The position numbers were made by a program, and so were the translations under genes. From positions 300,730-364,729 of the forward strand of contig NZ_LT985749.1 of the NCBI RefSeq assembly GCF_900290115.1: 64,000 nt of DNA, in the 5' to 3' direction. Positions 8,324-16,906 of this stretch are shown here, in pieces. The notes under the pieces were generated by a model that saw nothing but the letters and a program-made list of their open reading frames with translations, did not search any database and had not been told where the DNA came from. The stretch's first letter is position 1. Each line of letters begins with the position of its first letter. The stretch is from Alistipes sp. Marseille-P5061. Its GTDB lineage: Bacteria > Bacteroidota > Bacteroidia > Bacteroidales > Rikenellaceae.

Positions 8324-9052
8324 TTATCCAAGGATGAAAATGGCAGGCCGCCGGTTCAGCTCGGGACGCGGATGCGCGCGCCACTCCCCCACCGTACGGG
8401 TCTCGACCAGCTCGCCCGGCGCCGTGAGGTCGGCCGCCACCGTCAGGCGCGTCTCCGGGGCGCAGACCGTGAGCAGCTCCTCCAGCAGCTTCACGTTGCG
8501 GTAGGGCGCCTCGATGAAGAGCTGCGACTGATGCTCCGTGCGGGCCCGCCGCTCGAGCGCGCGGATGGCGCGCTGCCGTTCGGGCGCCTTGACGGGCAGA
8601 TAGCCGTTGAAGGCGAACGACTGTCCGTTGAGACCCGAGGCCATCACCGCAAGGATAATCGACGAGGGGCCCACGAGCGGCACCACGCGGATGCCGCGGC
8701 GGTGGCACGCCTCGACCACCAGCGCTCCGGGGTCGGCCACGCCCGGCACACCAGCCTCGGAAATCACGCCGGCCGAGCGCCCCTGCTCGAGCGGCCGCAC
8801 CAGCTCCTCGACCTCGCGGCCGGCAGCCGTATGTTCGTTCAGTTCGCGGAACTCCAGCTCGGCGATGGGGCGGGCGACGCCTGCCTTCGAGAGGAAGCGC
8901 CGCGCCGTGCGGACGTTCTCGACGATGAAGTAGTCGAGCGCATCCATCACGGCCCGGTTGGCCGCGGGAAGCACCTCCCAGGGTGCCGTTTCGTCCGAGA
9001 TGGGACAGGGAATCAGGTAGAGCGTGCCCTTCCGCACGGGTTGCGATGTCAT
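8324..9052 (-). CDS. SAM-dependent methyltransferase, tetrapyrrole methylase superfamily (RsmI-like)
   Basis: 242 aa. The central segment SEAGVPGVADPG matches the RsmI signature region, and VVPLVGPSSIILAVMASGL is the adjoining SAM-pocket helix. FIEAPYRNVKLLEEL is also typical of this family. RsmI 2'-O-methylates C1402 of 16S rRNA. This protein is about 40 residues shorter than E. coli RsmI, and Bacteroidota often carry two such paralogs, so I do not claim it is RsmI itself. It lies 19 bp after murF-alr and 36 bp before grpE in the same direction. Confidence 0.82.
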   Translation of the reverse strand: MTSQPVRKGTLYLIPCPISDETAPWEVLPAANRAVMDALDYFIVENVRTARRFLSKAGVARPIAELEFRELNEHTAAGREVEELVRPLEQGRSAGVISEAGVPGVADPGALVVEACHRRGIRVVPLVGPSSIILAVMASGLNGQSFAFNGYLPVKAPERQRAIRALERRARTEHQSQLFIEAPYRNVKLLEELLTVCAPETRLTVAADLTAPGELVETRTVGEWRAHPRPELNRRPAIFILG

Positions 9053-9071
9053 GGTCGGTCCTTTTTAGATG

Positions 9072-11447
9072 TTACTCCTTGAGATAGATGCGCTTGACGC
9101 GGCCCGACACGGAGGTGAGCACCTCGTAGGAGATGGTGCCGAGTACCTGGGCCATCGTCTCGGGGTCGTTGCCCGGCTCGGCCGAGAAAATCACCGCCTC
9201 GTCGCCCCCCGCAACGCCGGGGATGTCCGTCACGTCAATCATGCAGCTGTCCATGCAGATGCGCCCCACGATGGGGGCCGGCATCCCCTTGACGCGCATC
9301 GACCAGCGGCCGCAGCTCAAATGGCGGTCCAGACCGTCGGCATAGCCCACGGGGATGGTCGCCGTCACCGTATCGCGGTCGAGCTTCCCGGCACGGCCGT
9401 AGCCCACCGTATCGCCTGCGCGGAGGTGCTTGAGCTGCACGATGCGGGTCTTGAGCGTCGCCACGGGGCGCAGCGCCGGATTGTGGCGCCAGCCGAAGCC
9501 GTAGAGCCCGATGCCCAGCCGGCACATGTCGAACTGCGCCTCGGGAAAGCGCTCGATGGCGGCCGAATTGGCCGTATGGCGGATGACGCCGTAGGGCAGC
9601 GCCTCGGCCAGCTGCGAGCTCATCCGCGCAAAGCGGGCAATCTGGGCCCGCGTGTACTCGTCCTCCTCGGGCATGTCGGCGCAGTTGAGGTGCGAGAAGA
9701 TGGTGGCCACCTGCACCTGCGTCGTCGCACGGAGCCGCTCGGCAAGGTGCGGGAGCTCCTCCTCGACAAAGCCCAGACGGTGCATCCCCGTGTCGAGCTT
9801 GATGTGAATCGGATAGCGGCTCTCGCCGGCCTGCTCGGCCGCCGCCTCGAAGGCCTCGAGCGAGTGGAAGCTGTAGATTTCGGGCTCCAGACGGTTGGCA
9901 ATCATCACGTCGAAGCTGTCGGCATCGGCGTTGAGCACCACCACGGGCATCGTGATGCCCCGCTCGCGCAGCAGCACCCCTTCGTCGGCAAAGGCGACGG
10001 CCAGATAGTCGACCCCTTCGTGCTGGAGCATCTGCGCCACCTCGAAGTCGCCCGTACCGTAGCTGGCCGCCTTGACCATCGCCACCAGGCGCGTGCCAAA
10101 GGAGAGCTTCGAGCGGAAGTAGTTGAGGTTGTCGCGCATGGCGTCGAGGTCGACCTCGAGCACCGTCGTATGGCTCTTGCGCGAGAGGGCGTGGGCCAGC
10201 TTCTCGAAGCGGTAGTCGCGCGCCCCCTTGAGCAGCACCGTGCAGCCGGCCACCGCCTCGCGCGGGATGCGGGCGATGCACTCGTCGGTCGAGGCGTAGA
10301 AGGAGCGCCGGCAGTTGAAGAGCCCGGCAAAGCGGCGCAGCCGCGGGCCGATGCCGATGAAGTACTCCACGCCGGCCCGCTCGACCATGCCGGCCACGCG
10401 GGCGTAGAGCTCTTCGTCGGGCAGGCCGCTCTGGGGGATGTCCGACAGCACGAGCGTCTTGCGGCGCGAGAGGGCGATGTTGTGGAGGTAGTCGAGCGCC
10501 AGCGCCAGCGAGTTGAGGTCGAGGTTGTAGGCGTCGTTGACCAGCACCGAGTCGTTGATACCCTCCTTCACCTCGAGGCGCATGGCCACCGCGGGTGCCG
10601 AGGCAAAGCTCGGGGCCGGATAGCCCATCACGGCACAGAAGGCCTCGACAATCTGGGCGTTGCGGCGCGAGGCGGCGTTGCCCACGACGCTCTCCGCCAC
10701 CTCGGGGAAGCGGGCGGCATCGACCGGCCGGCGCTCCGGGAAGCGGGCCTCAATCATCGCGCCGAGCGGCTCGTAGTAGCTGTGGTAGATGATTTTGCGG
10801 GCGCTGCGGGCCAGCACCATCTTCTCGTCGCACTTCTGCTCGAGGCTCAGGAAGTTCTCCTGGTGGGCGTCGCCAATCGAGGTGAAGACCACCACGTCGG
10901 GGCGGATGATGCGCTCCAGACGCGCCATTTCGCCCGGACGCGAGATGCCCGCCTCGAAAATCGCCAGCTCCTCGTCGCCCTCGAGCATCAGTACCGAGAG
11001 GGGCACGCCCAGCTGCGAGTTGTAGCTCTTGGGCGAGCGGTAGAACTTCACGCCGGCGGGCAGCTCCTCGACAATCCACTCCTTGATGACCGTTTTGCCG
11101 TTCGAGCCGGTGATGCCCACCACCGTCCCGTGGAACTGCGCGCGGTGGTAGGCCGCCAGACGCTGCAGCGCCGCAATGGCGTGGTCGACCACCACGAAGC
11201 CGCACGTGCCCTCCTCGAGCTCCTCCAGGCGGCGTTCTACCAGAAAGGACTTCACCCCCCGGCTCTGCATTTCGCGCACGAAGTCGTGCGAATCGTGGTT
11301 GGCGCCGCGCATGGCGACAAACATCGGGGCCGAGCCGAACTCGCACGAGAGCGAGCGGCTGTCGGTCACCACCGAGCGGACCTCGGCGTCCGCCCCGTAC
11401 AGGCTGCCGCCCACGATGGCGGCAATCTGCGAAAGAAGGTATTTCAT
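9072..11447 (-). CDS. murF-alr: Bifunctional UDP-MurNAc-tripeptide:D-Ala-D-Ala ligase / alanine racemase (MurF-Alr fusion)
   Basis: 791 aa. Residues 1 to about 420 are a Mur ligase: N-terminal substrate domain, P-loop GITGSNGKT at 111-119, and the ligase C-domain. From about 430 an alanine racemase follows, with the PLP lysine in MVKAASYG (near 457), the GLYGFGWR segment, and the catalytic tyrosine region GYGRAGK. The protein would make D-alanine and add the D-Ala-D-Ala dipeptide to the wall precursor. The fusion is characteristic of Bacteroidota. In this and related fusions the MurF half may be partly degenerate; here its ATP site is intact. ATG at 11447. Confidence 0.95.
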   Translation of the reverse strand: MKYLLSQIAAIVGGSLYGADAEVRSVVTDSRSLSCEFGSAPMFVAMRGANHDSHDFVREMQSRGVKSFLVERRLEELEEGTCGFVVVDHAIAALQRLAAYHRAQFHGTVVGITGSNGKTVIKEWIVEELPAGVKFYRSPKSYNSQLGVPLSVLMLEGDEELAIFEAGISRPGEMARLERIIRPDVVVFTSIGDAHQENFLSLEQKCDEKMVLARSARKIIYHSYYEPLGAMIEARFPERRPVDAARFPEVAESVVGNAASRRNAQIVEAFCAVMGYPAPSFASAPAVAMRLEVKEGINDSVLVNDAYNLDLNSLALALDYLHNIALSRRKTLVLSDIPQSGLPDEELYARVAGMVERAGVEYFIGIGPRLRRFAGLFNCRRSFYASTDECIARIPREAVAGCTVLLKGARDYRFEKLAHALSRKSHTTVLEVDLDAMRDNLNYFRSKLSFGTRLVAMVKAASYGTGDFEVAQMLQHEGVDYLAVAFADEGVLLRERGITMPVVVLNADADSFDVMIANRLEPEIYSFHSLEAFEAAAEQAGESRYPIHIKLDTGMHRLGFVEEELPHLAERLRATTQVQVATIFSHLNCADMPEEDEYTRAQIARFARMSSQLAEALPYGVIRHTANSAAIERFPEAQFDMCRLGIGLYGFGWRHNPALRPVATLKTRIVQLKHLRAGDTVGYGRAGKLDRDTVTATIPVGYADGLDRHLSCGRWSMRVKGMPAPIVGRICMDSCMIDVTDIPGVAGGDEAVIFSAEPGNDPETMAQVLGTISYEVLTSVSGRVKRIYLKE

Positions 11448-11741
11448 GAACGAATCACTAAACTAAAAGGTTCCATCTCTTTGTTCCGGCCCTTTGCGTC
11501 GGGCAGTTGCCCGGGCATTCGCTCGGACAGCAGCCCGGACAGCTGCTCCGGGTCTTGTTCCGGCCCTTGCTCCGGCCTTTGACTCCGGCCTTTGGCCCCG
11601 GCCCTTGCTCCGGCGCCGGCACTCCGCAGTCCGTTTCCCCCCCCGAAGGGAGCGCGGCCCCGAAGGGAGTGCATCCTGCCGCCCGCTCCGCCGGCCGGAG
11701 GGCGGAAGGCAGAGTCCGGAGGGCGCAGCGGCGCCGTCGGG
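11448..11741. repeat. Spacer with a degenerate 12-13 bp tandem array
   Basis: A 294-bp spacer between mutS2 and murF-alr. From 11521 to about 11618 it is made of eight successive 12-13 bp units, among them GCTCGGACAGCA, GCTCCGGGTCTT, GTTCCGGCCCTT and GCTCCGGCCTTT, with the trend GCTCCGGCCCTT. A run of eight Cs lies at 11637-11644, followed by CGAAGGGAG words repeated at 11644 and 11661. No gene is apparent. It lies inside a probable leftward operon, so it would be transcribed. Confidence 0.6.
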
Positions 11742-14237
11742 TCAGTTCGTATCGAAGGTCACCACCGTGATGCCGGCGCCGCCGCGGTCGGCATGCTCGT
11801 CGACGGCGCTCACCACCTCGGGCTCCGTCCGCAGGTAGCGGCGAATCTCCTCCTTGAGCGCGCCGGTGCCCTTTCCGTGGAGGATGGTCACCGAGCTTAC
11901 GCCCACCATCAGCGCATCGTCCACCAGGTCCTGCACCGCCTCGAGCGCCTCGGCGGCCCGCATGCCCCGCACGTCGATGTGGTCGCGGAAGTTGAGCTTG
12001 CGCGCCGAGATGTCGACCGAGATGCGGGTCCGCGCCGTCTGGGGACGCGTCGCCTCGCGGTACTCGTTGTTCGAGACCACCTGCAGCCGCTCCTTCTCGA
12101 CGGTCGTGAGAATCTGCCCGAAGGCCACCTGCGCCCGCCGTCCCTTGATTGACTGCACCACGCCGACCATCTCCTGCCCCGCCATGCGGACCTTCGAGCC
12201 GACCTCCACCTCGCGCGGTTTGGGCGCCTCGGCCGGTGCCGCATCGCTCTTTGCCGCAGCCTCCTGCTCGCGCCGCTCGGCCCGCCGCTGGCGCCGCCGC
12301 TCGATGCGCTCCATCTCGCGCGCCACCGAGGCGTCGTGCTCCTCGTCGTCGCGCTGCTCGACCGTATCGCGGAACTCCTCCAGCTCCTTGCGCGCCATGC
12401 GCGTGAGCTCCTTGTCGGCCTGCGCCTCGCGGATGGTCTTGATGGTGTTCTCAATCTGGCGGTTGGCCTCGGCGACCAGCTCCTGGGCCTCCTGCTTGGC
12501 GCGGCGGATGATTTCGTTCCGCTCGGTGCGGATTTTCGAGAGCTGCTCGGCATAGTTGCGCTCCAGCTCCTCGACCTTGCGGTCCGTCAGACGGATGCGC
12601 TCGCGCTTCTGCGCCCAGTAGTGCTTGTCGCGCGCAATCTCGCGCAGCTGCTTCTCGATGTTGATGTGGTCGCTGCCCGCCTTCTCGCCCGCCTCGCGGA
12701 TAATCTCCTCGGGCAGTCCGATTTTGCGGGCGATTTCGATGGCGAACGAGCTGCCCGGCTTGCCCATCTCCAGACGGAAGAGCGGCCGGATGTGCTGCAC
12801 GTCGAAGGCCATGGCGCCGTTGGCAATCCCCTCGGTGCTGGCCGCATAGTATTTGATGTTGGCGTAGTGGGTCGTGATGACGCCGTAGCACCCCTTCTCG
12901 AGCAGCCGCTCGAGGATGGTCTCGGCGATGGCGCCGCCGATGATGGGCTCGGTGCCCGAACCGAACTCGTCGATGAGCACCAGCGTCTGAGACGACGCCC
13001 CGGCAAGCATGTGCTTCATGTTGAGCAGGTGCGACGAGTAGGTCGACAGGTCGTCGTCCATCGACTGCTCGTCGCCGATGTCGATGTAGATGCTGCGGAA
13101 GACGGGCAGCTCGGAGACCTCAGAAGCCGGGACGAGGTATCCGCACTGGAACATGTACTGCACGATGCCGGTGGTCTTCAGGCAGACCGACTTGCCGCCG
13201 GCGTTGGGGCCCGAGATGACCAGAATGTGCTTTTCGCGGTCAAGCTGCATGTCGAGGGGCACCACCTCGCGCCCCTGGGCGCGCAGCGTCTGCTGCAAAA
13301 GAGGATGGCGGGCATTCCGCAGCACGAGGCGGTCGTCGGTCGAGACAATCGGCCGTCCGCAGCCGTTCTCCGAGGCCCAGCGCGCCTTGGCCCGCACCAT
13401 GTCGACATCCGAGAGGTAGTCGCCCGAGGCGGCGATGAGCGGCGCATCGGGGCGGATGGAGTCGGTGAACTCGGTGAGGATGCGGACAACCTCGCGCCGC
13501 TCGGCATACTCCAGCTCGCGCAGCTCGTTGTTGATTTCGACCACCTCGACCGGCTCGACGTAGAAGGTGCGGCCCGTGGCCGACTCGTCGTGGATGAAGC
13601 CCTGCAGCTTGCGCTTGTTCGAAGCGGCGACGGGAATCACGGGGTGTCCGTCGCGGATGGAAATCTGGGCGTCGGCATCGACGATGCCCGCCCCCTTGGC
13701 GGCAGCCAGCACCTGCTGCAGCCGCTTGGCCGCCTGCCCCTCGCGTTCGCGGATGGAGCGACGCACCTCCTGCAACGCGGGTGAGGCGCTGTCCTTCACC
13801 TCGCCGAAGTTGTCGACAATCGAGTCGATGCGCCGCACAATCTCGGGGAAAGCCTCCACCCCGCGGCTGCGGGCATAAAGGGCCGGATAGCGGCTCTCGC
13901 CCCGCGTCTGGATGAACGAGACAATCGCCCCGACGGCCGCAAGGGCCTGCCGCAGCGTGACCACCTCCTCCACGTCGAGGAAGGTACCCTCGACCTGCAG
14001 CTTGGCCATCACGCCGTCGACATCGGGGAAGTCGCCCGAGGGGAAGTCGCGCTCGAGGTCGAGCAGCTGGCGCATCTCGTCGGCCAGCGCCAGGCGCCGC
14101 TCAATCTCGCGGGCCGAGGTCGAGAAGCCCTCGGCAGCGAGCTTCTCGCGGGCCGCCTGCATCGTACAGCCGGCGGCCACCTGCTCTCGGATTCGGTCGA
14201 AACCGATTTTCTGTTCGAAAGTATCCGGATATATCAT
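11742..14237 (-). CDS. mutS2: Endonuclease MutS2 (MutSB)
   Basis: 831 aa from the ATG at 14237 (MIYPDTFEQKIG); upstream in-frame codons are low-quality and not counted. The order is a MutS-like core and clamp region, an ATPase with Walker A SGPNAGGKSV near 344, and a DEFGSGTEP Walker B segment. A long charged coiled coil follows (about 510-650), then a C-terminal Smr nuclease domain with IDVRGMRAAEA and LHGKGTGALK from about 745. MutS2 binds branched DNA or collided ribosomes and is not part of mismatch repair. It precedes murF-alr by 294 bp of repeat-rich spacer. Confidence 0.96.
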   Translation of the reverse strand: MIYPDTFEQKIGFDRIREQVAAGCTMQAAREKLAAEGFSTSAREIERRLALADEMRQLLDLERDFPSGDFPDVDGVMAKLQVEGTFLDVEEVVTLRQALAAVGAIVSFIQTRGESRYPALYARSRGVEAFPEIVRRIDSIVDNFGEVKDSASPALQEVRRSIREREGQAAKRLQQVLAAAKGAGIVDADAQISIRDGHPVIPVAASNKRKLQGFIHDESATGRTFYVEPVEVVEINNELRELEYAERREVVRILTEFTDSIRPDAPLIAASGDYLSDVDMVRAKARWASENGCGRPIVSTDDRLVLRNARHPLLQQTLRAQGREVVPLDMQLDREKHILVISGPNAGGKSVCLKTTGIVQYMFQCGYLVPASEVSELPVFRSIYIDIGDEQSMDDDLSTYSSHLLNMKHMLAGASSQTLVLIDEFGSGTEPIIGGAIAETILERLLEKGCYGVITTHYANIKYYAASTEGIANGAMAFDVQHIRPLFRLEMGKPGSSFAIEIARKIGLPEEIIREAGEKAGSDHINIEKQLREIARDKHYWAQKRERIRLTDRKVEELERNYAEQLSKIRTERNEIIRRAKQEAQELVAEANRQIENTIKTIREAQADKELTRMARKELEEFRDTVEQRDDEEHDASVAREMERIERRRQRRAERREQEAAAKSDAAPAEAPKPREVEVGSKVRMAGQEMVGVVQSIKGRRAQVAFGQILTTVEKERLQVVSNNEYREATRPQTARTRISVDISARKLNFRDHIDVRGMRAAEALEAVQDLVDDALMVGVSSVTILHGKGTGALKEEIRRYLRTEPEVVSAVDEHADRGGAGITVVTFDTN

Positions 14238-14609
14238 AAAACAAACTATTCTAAGGAACCACACGTTACAGCGGAGCCATACGCGCCCCTTTCTGCCGGG
14301 CCGCCCCTGAACGGGGAGCTTCTCCCGCTTCGAAGGCCGCCCCTCTTCATGAATCAAACCCCTCCCGAGGAAGGGGTTTGCATCACATTGTATCGTATCC
14401 ATCTGCCGCCTGCCGTCCCGCTCCCGCGCTCCGCCCGTCGGGCGCTCCGCCCCGGAACGAACGCTGCGAGACGCCGCATGTCCACATCGTCTCATCAATC
14501 GTTTCCATCACCTCTCTATCGCCACCGCAGGCCCCGATGTCTCGCCGGCTCCAGCCGCAGCTGCCCGAAAAGGACAAGTCGCCCTCCGCGCTCCGCGGCA
14601 CCGCCTCGG
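14238..14609. other. Intergenic spacer with a small hairpin, otherwise empty
   Basis: 372 bp between the mutS2 start and the MCE gene stop, all expected to be read leftward. An inverted repeat CAAACCCCT / AGGGGTTTG (14355-14380) could fold but has no U-tract on either strand. The rest is C-rich low-complexity sequence with repeated CTCCGCC-like words near 14420-14460. No open frame with coding character was seen. Confidence 0.5.
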
Positions 14610-15623
14610 CTACTGCTGCGCGGCGCGCTTGAGCGAGTCGCGCTCGGCACGGGCCGCCTCCTTCGCGGCACGGCGCTCGGCACGGGCCTTCATCTTCTCG
14701 GGGTCACGCCCGAAGAGCGAAAGGTGGACGTAACGCGCCGGGTACTGCTTCAAATCCTCGAGCAGCGTCGCGAGGTTGCCGCTCGCCTCCGTGAGCGAAT
14801 CGTAGAGCGCCGCATCGCCCACCAGCTTGCCGAGCGTCCCCTGCTGCTCGTTGAGCTTCTCGAGCAGGGCGTTGAGCTCCTCGACCGAGCCGGCCAGATT
14901 CGAGGCGAACTCCTGCTCGGAGAGCTCCCCGGCCATCGCATTGACACTGCGCAGGATGCTGTCCACGCGGCCGGCATTCTCGCCCAGCGTCCCGGCGAAC
15001 TCCGACAGTCCGCCGATGGCTTCGTGCAGATGCGTCCGCTCGGCGGCGAGCAGCTCGTCGACGTTGCCCGTGATGGAGTTCAGATGGGTCATCGTCCCCG
15101 AGAGGCTGGCGGCATTCTCCTCCAGCAGGCGGTTGATGTTGCCCAGCGTCTGCGACAGGTCGTCGGTCAGCCGCGAAAAGCGCTGCTTGAAGAAGTCGAG
15201 CTCCGAGTCGGCCATGTCCATCAGGTCGCGGTCGCGGCTTGAACGAATCGTATCGCCCGCCTCGAGGTAGGTCGAGGCCGCGCCGTAGCTCACCTCGATG
15301 GCCTTGCCGCCCATCAGGCTCTGGCTGACAATCTTGGCCTCGGAGTCGGTCGGGATGCGGTACGTACGGCGGATGGTGAGCTGCAGCACCACCTTGTCGC
15401 TCTTTGCCGGGTCGAAGGCGATGCCGGTCACCGTACCGATTTTCACGCCCCGCATCATGATGGGCGAGGCGGCCTGCACGCCGTTAATCTGGTCGTAGGC
15501 GGCATAGTACTCCACGTTGCGGCTGAAGATGTCGATGCCGCTCAGGAAGCGGATGCCCGCCCATGCGGCGAGAATCATCGTGACGGCGAATATTCCGATT
15601 TTGGCTTCTCTTTTCACTTTCAT
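14610..15623 (-). CDS. mlaD: MCE/MlaD family lipid-transport protein
   Basis: 337 aa. One N-terminal transmembrane helix (about 12-30) anchors the protein in the inner membrane. It is followed by a single MCE domain at about 37-115, recognisable from YDQINGVQAASPIMMRGVKIG and the IPTDSEAKIVSQSLMGG segment. The rest is a long helical, coiled-coil-like periplasmic region and a basic Ala/Arg tail. MCE proteins form hexameric rings that pass phospholipids across the periplasm. The ATPase and permease partners are not adjacent. It lies 12 bp after the amidase gene, in the same transcript. Confidence 0.9.
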   Translation of the reverse strand: MKVKREAKIGIFAVTMILAAWAGIRFLSGIDIFSRNVEYYAAYDQINGVQAASPIMMRGVKIGTVTGIAFDPAKSDKVVLQLTIRRTYRIPTDSEAKIVSQSLMGGKAIEVSYGAASTYLEAGDTIRSSRDRDLMDMADSELDFFKQRFSRLTDDLSQTLGNINRLLEENAASLSGTMTHLNSITGNVDELLAAERTHLHEAIGGLSEFAGTLGENAGRVDSILRSVNAMAGELSEQEFASNLAGSVEELNALLEKLNEQQGTLGKLVGDAALYDSLTEASGNLATLLEDLKQYPARYVHLSLFGRDPEKMKARAERRAAKEAARAERDSLKRAAQQ

Positions 15624-15635
15624 GGCTCAAATGCT

Positions 15636-16766
15636 TTATTTGACAATCCGGCCCCCGCTGCAACGCACCACGAAGGCATCGGGGAAGCTGCGGCGCACCT
15701 CGCGGAGCGCCTTGCGGGCCTCCTCCTGGGTGCGGTACTCCCCCACACAATATTTGTAGCGGAAGCTCCCCTCCGCATCGTACTGCTTCACCTTGTTGCG
15801 GTACTTGCCGAACTGCGACGAGGAGAGGGCAACCTGCCGGGGGCTCGCAAGCACCTGCACCGCGTAGCGCACCTCCGTATCGGCACGCTGCGCAGCCTCG
15901 GAGCCGCTCTTCCGCTCCCCGGCCGCCTGAACGGTCTCGGGCGCCGGCTCCTCCTCCGCATCGGCCTCGTCGAGCTCCGGAAGCTGCGTCCCGCGCAGGT
16001 AGGCGTCGTAGTCGCGCACGGCGTTGTAGAGCGAGCGGGCGATTTCGGCCTGTCCTTTCTCGGACTTCATGTAGGCCATCTCCTGGGGGTTGGACATGAA
16101 GCCGATTTCGGTCAGCACGCCCGGCATGTCGGTGGCGTAGAGCACGCGCAGCAGCTGGGGCTTGATGCCCCGCAGGTGGCGTCCCGCCTTGCCGTAGCGG
16201 CTCTGGATGCAGCGGGCCATCGCCATGCTGTACTCGCCGTAGGTGAACTGCAGGTTCTGGATGTAGGCCCGCACGATGGCCGCCGTCCGCTCGTCCGACA
16301 TGTCGATGAGGTCCTCGCGGTTGCTCTCGTAGAGGGCGTTCTCGTTGTAGCGCTGCTCCTTGGGCGTCTCGCCCATGATGAGCGTCTCGACACCGCGCGC
16401 CGAGGTTGCCGCCGCCGCATTGACGTGCACCGAGACGAAGAGCTCGCCGCCGGCGCCGTTGGCAATGTCGGCCCGCGCCTGCAGGTCGTCGAGCAGCGTA
16501 GCGCCCAGCTCCTTGTCCGTCTTGCGCGTATAGACCACCTTCACCCCGGGCATCCCCTGCTCGATGAGCCGCCCCAGACGGAGCACCACCGCCAGCGTGA
16601 GGTCCTTCTCGTAGACCTTGCCGTAGTGCGCCCCGGGGAACTTGCCGCCATGGCCCGCATCGAGCACGATGACCTTGAGCCCCGGCGCAATATTTTCCGC
16701 CTGCGCACCGTTCATAAGAACGGCGCACAGCGCAAAGGCCACTGCTGCAAGAAATCTTCCCCGCAT
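15636..16766 (-). CDS. amiC: N-acetylmuramoyl-L-alanine amidase (Amidase_3) with SPOR domain
   Basis: 376 aa from the ATG at 16766, which opens a clean signal peptide (MRGRFLAAVAFALCAVLM). The Amidase_3 zinc site is visible: VLDAGHGG, the Glu in VYEKDLTL, the His in VSVHVNA, and the catalytic Glu in LTEIGFMSNP. After a Glu/Ala-rich linker the last 80 residues form a SPOR-like domain (YAVQVLAS to FVVRCSGG) that binds denuded glycan at the septum. The enzyme cleaves the lactyl-peptide bond during cell separation. The divergent lptD-like gene and downstream MCE gene form an envelope cluster. The symbol is by family similarity. Confidence 0.92.
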   Translation of the reverse strand: MRGRFLAAVAFALCAVLMNGAQAENIAPGLKVIVLDAGHGGKFPGAHYGKVYEKDLTLAVVLRLGRLIEQGMPGVKVVYTRKTDKELGATLLDDLQARADIANGAGGELFVSVHVNAAAATSARGVETLIMGETPKEQRYNENALYESNREDLIDMSDERTAAIVRAYIQNLQFTYGEYSMAMARCIQSRYGKAGRHLRGIKPQLLRVLYATDMPGVLTEIGFMSNPQEMAYMKSEKGQAEIARSLYNAVRDYDAYLRGTQLPELDEADAEEEPAPETVQAAGERKSGSEAAQRADTEVRYAVQVLASPRQVALSSSQFGKYRNKVKQYDAEGSFRYKYCVGEYRTQEEARKALREVRRSFPDAFVVRCSGGRIVK

Positions 16767-16805
16767 ATTGTGAGGTGAATTGTTAGCTTTCTGTAAATTT
16801 TTACC

Positions 16806-16813
16806 TATCTTTG
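16806..16813 (+). promoter_or_regulatory. -7 box for the LptD-like gene
   Basis: TATCTTTG on the plus strand fits TAnnTTTG exactly. Transcription would begin near 16820, giving a leader of about 87 nt. At the expected -33 position the sequence is TTAG rather than TTTG. The box lies downstream of the opposing minus-strand promoter at 16882, so the two 5' ends would overlap. Confidence 0.6.
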
Positions 16814-16881
16814 TCGCGCCCCGAAAATGCCTCCCGGCAGAGCGAAGGACACCCCTCGGAGGTGTTTTGCCGACTTGTCGG

Positions 16882-16889
16882 CAAAGGTA
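16882..16889 (-). promoter_or_regulatory. -7 box for the amidase-MCE operon
   Basis: TACCTTTG on the minus strand is an exact consensus match and would start transcription near 16875, about 110 nt before the amidase ATG. No -33 TTTG stands at the standard distance. Confidence 0.55.
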
Positions 16890-16906
16890 CGTAATTTTTT
16901 GAAAAT

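Noticed and set aside
14355..14380. Intrinsic terminator for the MCE gene
   Set aside because: The hairpin has no T-tract on either strand and lies 230 bp after the stop.
14238..14498. 87-residue N-terminal extension of MutS2
   Set aside because: The extra residues are low-complexity and the known family start (MIYPDTFEQ) is at 14237.
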